Below, in pieces: positions 35,511 to 48,611 of a stretch of DNA of 64,000 nt (positions are counted from its first letter, which is position 1; each line of letters begins with the position of its first letter). The translations under genes were made by a program, and so were the position numbers. Origin of the DNA: Hirundichthys speculiger (taxonomy: Eukaryota > Chordata > Actinopteri > Beloniformes > Exocoetidae); NCBI GenBank assembly GCA_018398805.1, contig JAGFBZ010002379.1:2294001-2358000 (forward strand). The letters are read 5' to 3'. The notes under the pieces were generated by a model. The model searched no databases. It saw only the letters and a list, made by a program, of their open reading frames with translations, and was not told where the DNA came from.

Positions 35511-38500
35511 TTGTCTTGTGTGCATCATCGTTTTCATTGAGCCTTTGCATGCGCTATTTTGCTGACTGATTGTCTTCTAGTTCTGCCACGATGCTACTAG
35601 CCTGACGCAGGGAACCCAATTTTGTCACACTTCAGTATGCCTCATTGCCTTCGGGAGCGCAGTCATAGAAACGCAAGGATGTTTCTGCTAAATTTCACCG
35701 GACGGCTCTCTGAACCATGAAGCAAAGTGACTTCCTGAAACCTTTTTTCCTTTTCATCGTCTGTCTCCTCCTCTAATTCGACACACATTTAGGAAAATAA
35801 AGATGAAAGGAGAAGTAGCACAGACATTAGTGTTTGAGTAGGCAAAGGTCTACGAACAGAAGCTCCACAAGAAAAAGGGAGAGGGAAAAAAAAAACAATA
35901 AAACAGCAAGGTCACCCCATTCTTCTTTTGAGCATTCCATTGAGCAGTTGAGAATGGGGACGGGAGGAGTGTGTGAGAGACAAGATAACGCACAAGAAAG
36001 GTATGGCGTAATTGAGATATCAATCAAGGAGGTTATTTCAGGGGTAATTGTTGAGGTCCTTCGGTTTGTGTTAGTGCACAAAAGTGTTAGAGGCGCACAC
36101 GAAAAAGGAGATTTTATTTGGAAATAAAAGGCGTGCAGCCTCGACGAACTTCCTCATAATTCTCTCAGGATGAAGCGTTTTTGGTATTATCAAAAATGAA
36201 TAAATAAATCTGCTCCGTCTCCTCTCAGACAAAAATAATAACTTATTTTCTTGTGGCTGCATCATTCTCTTGGCCTATTTTGACAGAGGCTCATACTGAG
36301 GCTTACATTTATTTGCCTTTTTTCACCAAAAGTCTGTCTGAGGGGATTAATTTTTGAACTGCATGCGGTTTTTTTTTTTGGGCTTAAATTTTCTCAAATT
36401 TTGCTGAGTGCAATAAATAACAAATTACACAAGCGACTAGCTGGTTTTGCTTTTTTTCATCTCTTGCTAGGACAGATGCATTTTCTGATTCGAAACTGAA
36501 CTCTTCAGTCACATTCAGACATGGCTGCTTGTTTATGCATGTGGAATGTTTCACTTCATTAAAAGCCAATTCGCTTTTATATTTGTATGGACGGCCATTT
36601 GAGACTTTCTGAGAGGCGTTGAGCTTTGTTTAAGGGCAACACAATGCTCATGAATATTCCATTTCCTCATGAGATTACACCCTGTAATAACTCTGCTCTG
36701 CTCCTCAAGGACATACCGCTACAGATGCTGCACGCTGCTTCAGGGACGCACGCTCGCACGCTTTTGCTCACGTCTCTTTAACATGCCAACACGCAGGTTG
36801 GCTTCTACACATCCCCCCACACACATACAGACAGTTCAGGTACACTATTTACATATTAGCATATGAATGTTCACTTTTAATTTTCCATTTTCTGCCCAAG
36901 TGCTTTCTGATACCATATTCCCTGCATGGTTGAGCCAGAGAATAAGCTTTTAATTGTTAAATTGTGGTGATGCAATAAGAAGAAAGGCTTTGGGTAAACT
37001 GGGTAGTGTTTAGCGGCTCTGCTGAACCTCTGAGTTCTCATTTAATCAAAACCGGAAAAATCTTGACCTTTTAGGTGTAGCTTAACATTTCAGAAGTTGC
37101 AAACGAAACTTTGCTGCCACTTAATTAACAAAGCACCATTCAGCCTGACTAAAAGTAAACAAAATCAGCTTCTACATCACTGAAGGCAGATGTAGATATG
37201 TGCATCAGTTGGTATAACTTCCAGTTTTCCAGTTGGCAGCTGTTACCTTGGGTTTGTGGACCCAGACGGTGATATACAAGGGCACCCAAATACACCAGGG
37301 TCATCCATTATTTAGTGCACTCGCCTGTCACCCAAAAGTGGTCACCGTTTTCATAATTCATAACTTTAAATTCCCCATGAAATCAAATCCACTGCTTAAT
37401 TGTCTGTATGAGACTGGTCTTGGATGATAAATTATATCTACACCAGCTACTGTCCTAGGAAAATCCAGAAACATGATTGGTGTCTGATCAGGCCGTTGGA
37501 GCTGAAGATTCCTATAGATATAGTGCCAAGTATTATTGCTTTTGTACTTTGTAAGTAATCCCGGGCAACACCAATAGGAAAACGTTACAGGAGAATACCA
37601 ACGGGGTTGTAACATTTCTCATTTCTGCCTTAAAGATGGGAATTTTAATTTGAGATCCATGGGGACTGATTCTCTTTTGGAGCTGCCTTCAGGTGGCCTT
37701 TACTGCAGATAGAAGTATACGTAGTAAGAAATGCAAACATGCTAGACTGCAGTAGTGTTTCATTTTTCACCCCCCAAAAAAGGCAGTTTTCAAAGGGTTT
37801 TACAACATGACTCAATAAAGATGAGTGAAGCTGACTGATTACTGATTACTGCCTATGTTTTTGAGGGAAATTATTGCTGGGATGCTCACTAAAAGAGAAA
37901 ATGAAATGAGGATATGTCATTTCAGGATGGAATAGCCAGCTTTTGGGTCTTTATTTATCCTATTTTCCTTCCTCTTTGTTGGTATCCTTCTCTTCTTTCT
38001 CATTCCCTTGCTCATGACACTTCACACGCACTTCACATCCATTACTGTTCCCACGTATTAAAAAAAAAAAAATAGATACACTCACACTCGTGAGACATAA
38101 ACCTTTCGCCCATGTCCTCACTGGGAAAAGCTCTTCAGTGCATGTACACCCGTTCAGCGGTCACCTGACGGACACGCAAAACGCCCTGTTATTGGCTGTC
38201 AGCAAACAATTATTCATATTATTCGCTGGATCGTCCTTAATGAAAGCTCCAGCCAACCATGAAGCAGACATGATGGGCGCATCAGAACAGCACTCGGGGT
38301 TGCTGATGTGGTGAAACGGGGGAGGATGTTGGAGCATGTTGTCAACAGGCCTAAGATGTGGATAACAAATGACCAGTTCTGGTTTATGATCAAGCTGATG
38401 ACTATATTGCTCATGGGGTTTTGTTCCATTGATTAAGGTCATTTTCAAAGGGAGCCACATGATGAAATGCTCCTTTTACGTAGAGTTAATGTTTTGTTTA

Positions 38501-39164
38501 TTGTTTAACTTTTTTAAATTAAAACTCGTCCAATTAATAATGCTGACATTTCTACTTTGTCTGAATAGACTTATAGATTGTCCATTGATCAACCAGTCGG
38601 TAAACTGATGAGTCACCTTCACCTGCCTTGAGCTTCGATTGCTTCAGCACTTCTTTATTGGCTTTATTCTGCAGGAAAATTCTTGTATTTGTTTCCTTTT
38701 TTTTTTTTTTTTTTTTTTGGCGTTCCAGTATATACCTCCTGCTATATCAATGCTGATTACAATAAAATACAGAGTGAGGTGGTTGTTCTTGTTTCTTGTT
38801 TTTAAATAGAATAATTGCAATAAAAGTGCAAAAGCTGTGTAAAAAAAATTAACATCTGTGTTATCCAACCCTTTAAATAAGTAAAAAAAAAAACAACAAT
38901 GTTTCATCTGAACAGGATAAATCAAGTAGGACTATTTTAAAAGTAAAAACCTAAATGTTTTGAATTTGAATTGATTTTTTTGATGTGTTGTCACTCCAAT
39001 GTCCAATCAGTGAATTACTTCACAGCTGACCCCTGATACGATGTTGCTTTGGATCAGAACCACCTCTGTGGAGAGGCAATCCAATACGGTGTCATATTTA
39101 AAAAGTTCTCTCTTTTTTTAAATGCTTGTTTTAAATACTAGTACTATGGCTCCAAATGTTAAAT
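35511..39164. other. mostly unique sequence, no gene seen
   Basis: No protein-coding or RNA gene was recognised. A stretch at about 36590-36710 (ctcatgaatattccatttcc and surroundings) has conserved-element-like texture. T and A runs lie at 38695-38718 and 38884-38894. Open frames are short. Confidence 0.45.
38695..38718 (+). repeat. poly-T tract
   Basis: About twenty-two T in a row within a T-rich stretch. Confidence 0.9.
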
Positions 39165-39425
39165 TGAGTGGTGAGACAAAACATTTTCAACCACCGACAC
39201 GGACTGGTCATCCAGGACAATGAATCCTGTAATTTTATCCTTTGTTGCTGTTGCATTCTGGCTTTGATGGAGGAATCGCTCTTGTTTCTGAAAAGAAAAC
39301 TCCACAGTTCGCCGCTGTGGTTGATCTGTCCTCTCCTTGGGCTTAGTAAAGCCGTTGTGCTCTATCTCGTGGTGGCTACATAGGAAACTTAATAAAGTTG
39401 CAGGTGTTATACTTAACAACCTTGC
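39165..39425 (-). pseudogene. hAT transposase remnant: end of BED finger and linker
   Basis: On the minus strand the frame contains TPATLLSFLCSHHEIEH, fitting the distal half of a BED zinc finger ('TTNLxxHLxxxH'). A basic linker follows, then KDKITGFIVLDDQSVSVVEN, fitting the hAT segment 'ITxxIAEFIVKDLRPISVVEN' that comes after the BED finger. The first Cys pair and the whole catalytic and dimerisation region are missing, and no ends were found. It is a short hAT fossil, unrelated in position to the one at 47.7 kb. Confidence 0.55.
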
Positions 39426-39429
39426 TTCA

Positions 39430-42140
39430 GGAACATGTTGTCCTGATGCTAATGCTACATAGCTAGCTCAGTCCAACCAACTTTCATGTCACTCTTCTCT
39501 TCCTGCCAGTGAAAGAAATTACAAAGTTACAGGGCAGTGTCGCTGGGTAAGGCAGTGTATGCCGGCTTTTAAAGCAGCAAAGAAGAATTTTGATTTTGTT
39601 TTATAAAGATTGGATGGTGTATAGATGTAAATACTCAATACAACAGATCTTGACACCCTTGTTTTTGACAGAATCTGTGAGTGTTTCTGATGGTGGCATT
39701 GGAATCGGAATAGTTTTAGAAAAAAGTCACATTATGAGAGTAAAGTCATATGTTTGAGGGATGAGGCATCTGGAGAAACCTTAAGTTCGTACTTCAGTAT
39801 AGGATTTACAAATAACAAATACTTCATACTTTTGGTTCCAGAGCCAACTTGTACTCATAAGTAGCAAGACCTTGAAAAGAGTGTGCAGGAGACATTTTCA
39901 TTTGTACAGAAATATGGTGCTGAATGATGTTAGCTTTGTATTACATTATGACATTGCAGCTTTACTTTACTTTTCTTGTGCTATTACTGTTTTATTCTTG
40001 TAATGCAAGATTTTCTTTCTCCCCAAAGTGGCTCTAATACTCTACCTTATTTTCTATCCAGAATTGTGTCAGTCTTTTTGTTTTGTTTTCCTTCCACCGT
40101 GTCCCCATTTTGTATTAAAGCTTTTTTTAATGACCTTGGTACCTTTGTCTCCATGAATGTGTGTAACAGGAAGTGGAGGCAGGAAAAAAAAAGAGCTGTA
40201 CTGCCTGCTTTTGGAGCATAAAAAAAAAAATAACTTACCAGTCTGGCTGATGCTGACATAAAAGCTGTCTGGTTCTTTGAAGACACGAGCCATTTGAGAG
40301 TTGATGTGCATCACCTCTTCGCCGGGGCTGTGTGTGCGCACTGATGATCAAATCCAAGGCAATATTTAGGAGAACATTAAGCAAGAAAATTCAATCCTTG
40401 TGCATTTCAGGCTTCCATGTAGGATATTCATGCTCACATGTTCAAACAGGGACGCAGAATACTCAAGTTTTAAAGGTGTGACACTGACAGAGCACTGGTA
40501 AGTGCAACAACTTTGTCTTCAAATGTGTTTCACGTTGTTTGAGCGAGACATAGATGTATAGTTAGCCAGAAAAGTGAGACATAGACAAAGAGGACAGGAA
40601 TGAAAAATCACAGATAGTAATCATTATCTCGCTCCAGTCCTCCCAGCAGTGGAACAGATCAATACACTCCACCCAGCATGGCTCTGCAGTGGAACCAGCT
40701 CCTCACTGTCTCATTACTGCCTCCAGTCTCATTATGAAGCGCACAGACCCGCACATGCACACACGTGCACTGTTCACACCTACATCTGGGCAAACATTGT
40801 GTTTCTGTGTCAACTCTGCTCTTATGTATGGTCTTATGTAGCCAGCGCACTGCATCTCTATTCAAACAGGCTTTGATTTTGATCACTTGGACTTCTTCAC
40901 GGGACTCAGTTAACTGTGGTTCTTAAGAATTCAAATGAATCTAAACCAGCAGTGGCATTGTTTTGTACGGACACACTGCCTCTGAAATGGAGCTATAGTA
41001 GGCCGCGCAGACGGTTAGGTAGCGTTTGTCAGTTGAATTAAATAAGTAAGCTGTCTTCTTCTTATTGCATGTCATGCCATTCTCATGTGCACACAAGTAG
41101 ACATGCTCTACCAATCATCCCAACTCCCAATCTCAGTGAAATTAGGTCATAATATTTACTGTGTTAATGAGTTTCTATTTTTGAATAATTAACATGGAGT
41201 TAGTGGGGTTTGAAGAGGGAATTGGGTCTCAATATAATCCTCCAAGCCTCTAGTGAATGCAGATGTACCGCATGTAAGACTGGTTGAGCTCTGTTCTCTA
41301 AGTATTTGTATAAAGGATGGATAAGCCATGTATTTGTCTCCCTGGACGTTGGAATAAGAATAAAAATGAAAAAAAAAAAAAACATATTTGGTTTTGGGGT
41401 ACCATGTATCAGTTGTGGTACATTTTTGGGCGCATGTGCCACTTTTTTGGTTTAGAAAAAAACAAAAAAAAAAGCACATCATGTACATCTGCCCTTTTTG
41501 GCATTTTCCCAATAGCTCTTCAGCACTTGGGAGCATCTCAATGAGCCCTCAAGCCCTCTGTGATTTTTATTCACGAACAAGTCAAAGGCTGCTGCCCGAG
41601 AACAGCGATGGCTTGCTTTCTCTCTTATTCATATGAAGTCAATGCTGTTTGCACAGCTACGAGCACAGATTCATTGCCTTTAATTTGACAACATGGCACT
41701 TGACGCATCAAAAATGAAGTTGGTGACTCGCTCCCGGAGCTGGAGGCGGGTTCAGCAGTAACTCTGGCAGAGTGGGAATGTGATTCAGATATTACAGCTG
41801 CGAGTTGCACTGCGTTTTGTGTCATTTCCGCGCATACTCACCATCTCCGAGGCACCAGGTGTTCTTCCGCGTTTTATAGCTCGCAGCCCCAGGAGAGAAC
41901 AGAGCCACCTGCTGGAAGAGCTCTGTTGCTGCTCCAACACGACCTTGAATATCTGCTGGGGCATCCATCTGCTTCCTGTACCCAGCAACCCCCAGCGGTA
42001 CATCACGTCTAGATTCCATGGACCGGCACTGTGGTTTCCTGATTAGCGCTACAACTTCATGGAGAGTGCTCTAAATCCACATAAAGAGGAGAGTTTTTTT
42101 TTTTTTTTTTCCTGACTTGATTGAGACTCACTGCTCCATG
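39430..42140. other. unique sequence, no gene seen
   Basis: Only short motif-free open frames. Short A and T runs lie near 41370 and 41457. A C/T-rich to CG-richer patch at 41700-42050 carries no recognisable exon. Confidence 0.5.
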
Positions 42141-42197
42141 ACGGCCCTCCGTGGCGATGACGTCTCATTTGAATGTCTGCCCTATCAACTTTCAATG
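42141..42197 (+). rRNA. fragment resembling 18S rRNA (pseudogene piece)
   Basis: The stretch acggccctccgtggcgatga followed by cgtctcatttgaatgtctgc and cctatcaactttcaatg matches the 5' domain of vertebrate 18S rRNA, which there reads 'CCGTGGCGGCGACGTCTCATTCGAATGTCTGCCCTATCAACTTTCGATGG'. I see about four or five differences, mostly C-to-T or G-to-A changes. The match stops abruptly on both sides, so this is a fragment and not a functional rRNA gene. The orientation is that of the rRNA on the + strand. Confidence 0.75.
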
Positions 42198-42520
42198 CAT
42201 GGATGCTCCATGACAGTTTTCAATTTGCGAGGTGAATGAAAAGTTGCTTTAGCCAATTAAATAACAGCATTGTCAGTGGATGCAATCGCTTTTATGGGTT
42301 AAAATAAGCTTTTGCATACTGATAAGAAGTCATGAAAAAAGTGTTCTGAGATTAGCATGAAAAGCATCTGTCATCCGGAGGCTGAGGCACTTGCAAAAAC
42401 ACTTTTTCTGCCAATCAACATGGACTTTGTTCTCATTTCCATAACAGTTACATGCTTCGCCTCATGCATGCTCAAGTGCATGTGATTGACATTTTTTCAC
42501 AAGCAGTAGTTTTTAATGGA
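42198..42520. other. candidate conserved noncoding region
   Basis: Unique sequence rich in words such as ttagccaattaaataaca, gcttttgcatactgataag and ttctgccaatcaac (CCAAT and octamer-like), with no open frame. It resembles regulatory noncoding DNA; conservation is not visible here. Confidence 0.25.
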
Positions 42521-45500
42521 GGTTGAGCATTTTGTTTGCATATTTTCAAAATTCATTTTGTTTGAAATTTTCCAGACTACTGGACTACTGAACTACTCCA
42601 CCTTTAGTAGTTTGGTTTATGGGAAAAATATATACATATGCATCCAAACAAACCAACACAGGTGTCTTTAGCTACGTTATCTTCCTTTTACACCTGTCAA
42701 GGGTGGGTCATATGTAATCAGAGAAAGGTCGTCTCCCAGAGAACGTATCAGTTTGACTCCAGATTACATGAAACACACATAATCTGTTTAAGCCTCCTTA
42801 ATCTTCGCCTACTTAGCTTTAGCATATATGTGAAGATTGCCGTGACAACATGAGAGTGAAAAATTAACTGGTGCAGAAAGAAAAAGAAATATGATAAAAC
42901 TGAGTCAAAAGAGACATGATGATGTTAGAGAAGGCAGATGGCAGAGATCAAAAACCAAAGAAAATAGATTAGGGGCATTGTTTGTTTCTAGTTGGGATTA
43001 AGGATCATATGTAAACTTTTGAAACCCTCCGGTTCAGGGATCAAGTGTTGATCCGTGGAGGCGTTTTAGTGACAATGTTGTCACTTCAGAGGGAAGGCTC
43101 CATGTACAGTAAAGCAGTTCAAAAGGTCTCTGACTGATCACCTTTATCCGGCGAGGAAACATAATACTGAATGCAATTGTTAAACAGGAGCGGCTCATGA
43201 TTCTGTCGCCCCCCCCGGTGAGGGTGAACAGCGTGTTAATTCTGACGCAAAGCACACAATTTAGCATGTTGAGACCTTCTGGTACAGATACACAAACAAT
43301 GACTCAATGTGTGACGAATCACTGACACATAAGAGTACAGCAGTCCATCAGAACACTCATTCAGGTGTGTGGCAACTTTAGAAAACACGAATGGCAAAAA
43401 AAATAATAATAATAATAGTAATAATCTCAAAGAAATGCAAGCTGTTTGTAGCAAGGACAAATTCCTTTGCAGATAAGTGGCACTGAACGAGATGTAGTCA
43501 TCTGCAATATAATAGTTCAAACACTATGCAGACGCAAATAGAAAGTGATTGATACCTAAAATCACAAAGAAAAGAAATTCCTTCACATCATTTAGTAGTA
43601 GTAATGGGCAAGAGAGGTGGACATCTCTTGATATGTGCAGGTTCATGCAGGGACTTGGCTGGTTGGCAAGTGCTGCAACTCCTGGGAGGAATGCAGGAGC
43701 CAGGTGACAGGAGAAATGTCCTGTTTAGTGTGAGTCTGAATAGCGGCTAGAACTTATTTTAACGGTATTTAAAGGTCTGTCTGAATGGTTTTCTCTCTCC
43801 CGCTGTGTTGCAACTTGGCAAATAAAAAGGATTAGTGTCTGGAAGTGGTATAAACCAATACGGATAATTTCTTCTTTCTAATAATAATAAGACACTTAAA
43901 AATGTGCATGAAGAAATATCACGGAAAACTCTATTGTAAAGCTGTTGTTCCAGCATCTTTGTCATCTGTATAATGCCCATAACATAAAACACTTAGTGGA
44001 TTTCTTTCGATCACTGCAACTTAAAAACACTTCCCAGTCAGAGAAACTGAGAACATTTGTCAGATGGTAGCTTTACATAATCTAAACCTAATTTTCAGGT
44101 GTGACTTAATTCAGTCGTATTATTATCAATAAATTATGTCATTTAGTGATATCAAAGACAATTCCTTCCTTCACTTGATGTGGCTCTTTGTCAACCCTGA
44201 AAATCTGCCTGAAGGCTATGAAATTTTGGAAGAGCTCTGTGTGTTTTTAACAGCTCCAGCACCAGAAGACAGAGGGCCACTGGTGCCGTTTTTATACTAC
44301 ATTATGCAGGCACATGCAGCCGGTTGAGTACTGCAGCTTTAAATAAATTGAATAGAAACACTTCCATGTTCCCACCTAACAAAAGTCAAATTTAAACATC
44401 CCCACTAGCTTTATTATATAAGTAAAAGGACTCAAACTTAGTGATTCATTAAGGTTTTACAAGAGAGAGAGCTGTACTGTCTCAGAAATAAATCCAAATT
44501 CTCTGCAATGAAGCAGAAGAGAAAAAAACACATAGATGTGGACAATGCTGTGCGTGTGTGTGTATGTGTGTGTGTTTCCCTGCTGTGCTCCTCTCCTTTA
44601 CACAGGAACTAAGTCCCGCTGTGCAATCATGCTCAGTGAAGCCCATCCCACCCCCTGCAGACACACAAACACACTCTCATACAAGTGCACGCGTTTGGTG
44701 TATGCCCACTTGCACACGACGTGTTGCATACAGCCCAAAGAACACAGGCTTATAGGAACGGTGTTTTCAGTTTCCCCAGTGCTCCCAGTGAAGGAACCGA
44801 TCGAAGCCGCTTCCCATTGGCATGAAATATGCATTAGTGTCTGCCTTTGATGTGGGCGCTGAGATGTGTTTTGTGTAAGAAGTCCTGGGGATATTTTCTG
44901 ATACTTGGGGCCCACCAATTTATTTTTTTATTTTATTTTTTATCTTCATCTTTTAATTAAGAAGGAGAATAAGGTCTGCAAGAAAAGGAGCTAATCTTTA
45001 TTAAATGGAATTTCTGGGACACGAGCTTGCTCCGGGGTTGGTTACGAAACATCCTACTCTGAGACTCCTCAAACCCCCAGCTTAGTGATATTTTATTTCT
45101 CATCAATTCTCCTTGCGAGACCGAGAGAAAACGCACTGAGAGAATGCAAGGCGAGGGGTTGGACTAGCTAATAATTATTTCCACCGCTCACCTGTTATGT
45201 CTCATTCCCTTTGAATAATGGAGCACGGAGGTCTGAGGCTGACACAGTCCTATTGTTCACCCTGTCTGTAAGCTATCACCAGCTCAGGCACAGCCTGTGG
45301 GCCTTGAGCCTGCTTCTGTCTCGAGAAAAGACAAGGCAATCAGTCATTTTTTGACAAGTGTCTGTGGGAGGTAGCAGGGTGGGGTTTGTCCCCACGCTGG
45401 CTACTGTGACCACCAGCAGTCGCCCTCCTTTCCCCTCTCAGTCTGGCCCCTCAGCTCTTCAATTATCCCTCCATCTGTAATTAAAGGCAGATAAGTGGAA

Positions 45501-45583
45501 CGGAGATGGAGTGAGAGCTCTGGGTATGTGTCTATATTTCACACATAGGCTGGCTGACAGGTACGATCCAAGGCCTTCCATAG

Positions 45584-45585
<2 letters not shown>
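42521..45585. other. mostly unique sequence, no gene seen
   Basis: A small open frame at 44136-44327 (+, 63 codons, MSFSDIKDNSFLHLMWLFVN...) has a protein-like composition but no family I recognise and no splice context. A GT tract lies at 44549-44576. The stretch 44990-45500, with words such as agctaataattatttcc and tccatctgtaattaaagg, looks like conserved noncoding DNA, by texture only. Confidence 0.4.
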
Positions 45586-45625
<40 letters not shown>

Positions 45626-45632
45626 GGGGGGG
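45586..45632 (+). repeat. long poly-G run (39 G, then T and 7 G)
   Basis: Thirty-nine consecutive G followed by one T and seven more G. Such a run should form G-quadruplexes and is a likely place for assembly or sequencing error. Confidence 0.9.
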
Positions 45633-47694
45633 TCATGTAATGAGACATTTACAATGCAGCTTTAGCCAACAGGTCCTCATACTTTAATAGAAAGACTGGA
45701 GAAAGATAGCTGCATTGTCGGTTAGCCTGTTATACAAACCCATTTCTACGTCACAATCTGGACAGCCAACTAAAATGCCGAGTTTCCTCCCTGGACTTTA
45801 AGATTCATCTCCCTGCTTCCTGTTTTAGTGTCGATCTTGTTTTAGTGTTTAGTGGCGATCTGTCGGACCAAATAACCAATGATGTCCATTTTCTTTGGAG
45901 AACTCATTTTTGTCAGAAATGAACCACCATAAGGCCCCTTCTTCAATAAGAATAGAAACCTGGCACCTGAGTCTTTTGCGTGCATGCCTGTGTGCGCGCG
46001 CGTGTGCGTGTGCATGTGTGTGTGTGTGTGTGTGCGTGCGTGGTGAGTGTAAATAAGGATGATACTCAACAATTCCATGCTGTGTGCTAAAACTGTAATA
46101 TCACACGTGGTGAGCACACCCGTCACGCTTATAAATCTCAAATCTCTCAATTTTTTTTTTTGAACATCTTCTTTGTTGTGCTGTGAGCGTAACCCCGTGT
46201 CAGGGTTTCTCTGTCTGTGGGCCTCGGTGCCTCGCCTCAGACAAGATTGGAACCTGTCGCGGTAATGGAGGGTCTACGGCCCGGGGGGGGGGCATTGGGG
46301 TGCATTTGTGTCTAGCTGTGTAAGGATGCATTTACACAAGTCTGCGTATGTGCACTCACGTACACACATACTGTATCTCTCAGTCAATTCTCAGTGGCAT
46401 TGACATGGCTGCTGTTAACAATCAGAAAAAAAAAACAATGTTTACACTCATTCAAATAACCTATTGCATTTATAACTACGATATGATTTATCATGTGATC
46501 TTAAACCGCAAGAAAAAAAAAAAAAAAAAAAAGAGCCTCCGGTTTTCTCCGAACCTCCAGAACCCTTTCCTGGTAGTTTTATAAACCATTTTTGTTACAG
46601 TCCATTGAAAGAAAACAAAACATAAGTCAACCCAGAATCTCCGTGTCTCACTACAGTGTAAACCACCGTACCTTCCGGATCCAAGATTTTACCAACGCAC
46701 AATCACAGCGTCTGCAAAATATATAACACATAATTAACTGTGGTCTACCTCTTGCGATTTAATACTCTGTTTCTTCTCTTAGTCTGTTAACTCCCCTTTT
46801 GGAAAGCCTTGAGGGTTTAGATAGTTTATATATATTCAGTTGCCAACAGAATTTTGTAAGAAAACTCAGCACTTTTTGAAGATGAACTGAATTTTACCTT
46901 TCACCTCTTTCCTCTGTGTATTCACTCGTAAGAAGTTTAGCCCTGCGCTTTTCTCCCTTACTTCCTCCACAAGCTGCTGAGAAGTGTTAATCTCTTTGGC
47001 GTTAGTGTGCCTTGCTCACCGTGGGTGTAAATAATCGAATTTATGACAAGTAACGCGTGAGCCGAAGGAGGTGAGAGAGGTGTGTTGAGCACTCATTTAG
47101 GTTGTCTAATAAGAATCCTCTACAGCAGATGAAACAGCATGACTCTGCTGTTGTCAGAAAAAGAAATACAGAATTACTTATTTGAGATGGAGACGAGCAA
47201 AGATTAAAAGAGATTCACTGATCGGAAAAGAGGCTCATGCAGAGTGCCAAGATTTGTGCATCCCATATTTGTAAGATTTGGCGCTCACACTGAATGAGTG
47301 AAATCATTTCTTCAAATTACAAAAAAAAAAAAAAAAAACACCTCGTAAGATGCAATTCCAAAGAAATAATAATAAAGAATTCTAATTGGATATATTAGAT
47401 TATATCAAGTAAAACAGTTAATGAAATATAACCCAAAGGCTTTGTTAACACTGACTGTGAAATAAGCGCTTGTATTTTATGGAGCTATCAGACAGATGGA
47501 TAAGTGAGACACTGAGCAATGGCCCAGATGAGCTGAGTTGCATGCAGCCTGTGCAGACGTTTAATATGTTTAACATAATGGTAAGATAGGGAAATGAGAG
47601 GACGAAAAAAAAAAAAAAAGCCACTGTTTTCATGAATTCCACTTAGCATCATCAAGTAGTCTATTTTTTTTTTTGAAAACATGTTAGTCCATAC
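45633..47694. other. unique sequence with simple repeats, no gene seen
   Basis: A (GC/GT)n tract covers 45990-46042, and poly-A runs lie at 46513-46532 and about 47322-47338. No gene or transposon end is visible. Confidence 0.5.
45990..46042 (+). repeat. (GT/GC)n microsatellite
   Basis: Mixed gtgcgcgcgcgtgtgcgtgt and tgtgtgtg units; alternating purine-pyrimidine sequence with Z-DNA-forming potential. Confidence 0.9.
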
Positions 47695-48611
47695 TAGGGC
47701 TGTCCCGATCCGATATTGATATCGGATATCGGTCCGATATCAGCCAAAAAAGAATATTGGATATCGATATCGATATCGATATTAATGGTCCGATAAAAAG
47801 CTGTCCATTCTGCTCCGGTGCTTCTGCCCAATGCAAATAGGTGACTGCGTTTCATACTACAAGACAGCGGTAGGTGGCGATAATACACCTTGTGCGCTCA
47901 CCAAAGAAGAGTGCTCGGCTCCAGCATGTAGAGCTCACGTGACCACAACAGTAACAGTGTATGTGCCCTAGCTGTGTGGCAGTACTTTTCCCTTAGGACG
48001 AACAAAGATGCTGACGCTGAGTGCAAAGTTTGCCATGCACTAGTTTCCCATGGTGGCGCAGAACCGGGGAAGTTTGATACGACCGACCTCATCACACATT
48101 TGAAAAAGAACCATAAACAACAGCATGACGATTTTCAAAAGACCACAGAGAGAAAGAGAAATCTAATCTCTACCTCCCTTAAACAACCAACAGTGGTCGA
48201 GACATTGTCAAAGCGTGAAAAACTCCCTCGCGACAGAAAAAAGGCATCGGCAATAACAGAAAAGACTGCCCAATTTATTGTACTCCATAACCAGCCCATT
48301 GTTGGTGAGTAATGTGGGATTTAAACGCTTAATTGAGCACCTCGAACCACGCTGTTATCCCTAGCCGCCACAACATTGTCAACAAAACTATACCTCAGAT
48401 GCACAAAGAAGTTAAAAAGTGTATTGCTGGACATGTGGAGAAAGCAAACGCATTGTTCAAGGCCTCCTGATTTATTTTTTCATTTATTTTTTTCTATTCC
48501 GCAGTTTTTTTAATTGTTAATAATAAATCATGTTTTCTCCAATACTACTGTTGTTGACTATTATTGTCTATTTGAGTAATATCACTTGATGCTGCCTTTT
48601 TTAACAGTGGC
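47695..48611 (+). mobile_element. hAT element, left end plus BED-finger gene, right end lost
   Basis: The left end tagggctgtcccgatccgat is a typical hAT terminus. It is followed by repeated atatcgatatcgat words (47758-47785), a BED-finger coding region and an AT-rich 3' part (taataaatcatgttttctcc, ttgagtaatatcacttgatg). The catalytic core is deleted and no matching right terminus exists. Similarity breaks at about 48611, where Tc1 sequence begins. The copy is therefore a chimera of a deleted hAT and a truncated Tc1. Confidence 0.75.
47974..48470 (+). pseudogene. hAT transposase N-terminus with BED zinc finger
   Basis: The frame reads VWQYFSLRTNKDADAECKVC, then HALVSHGG and DTTDLITHLKKNH. This is a complete BED finger (aromatic start W-Q-Y-F, C-x2-C, H-x4-H) as in ZBED-type hAT transposases. 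A basic linker and KTAQFIVLHNQPIVGE follow, then the frame breaks near 48310. Further matches (GFKRLIEHLEPR, then MHKEVKKCIAGHVEKANALF) appear in other frames before a stop at 48468. The RNase H-like catalytic domain and the C-terminal dimerisation region are gone. Confidence 0.8.

Noticed and set aside
47758..47785. GATATC tandem array as a separate satellite
   Set aside because: It belongs to the subterminal region of the hAT element and is only a few units long.
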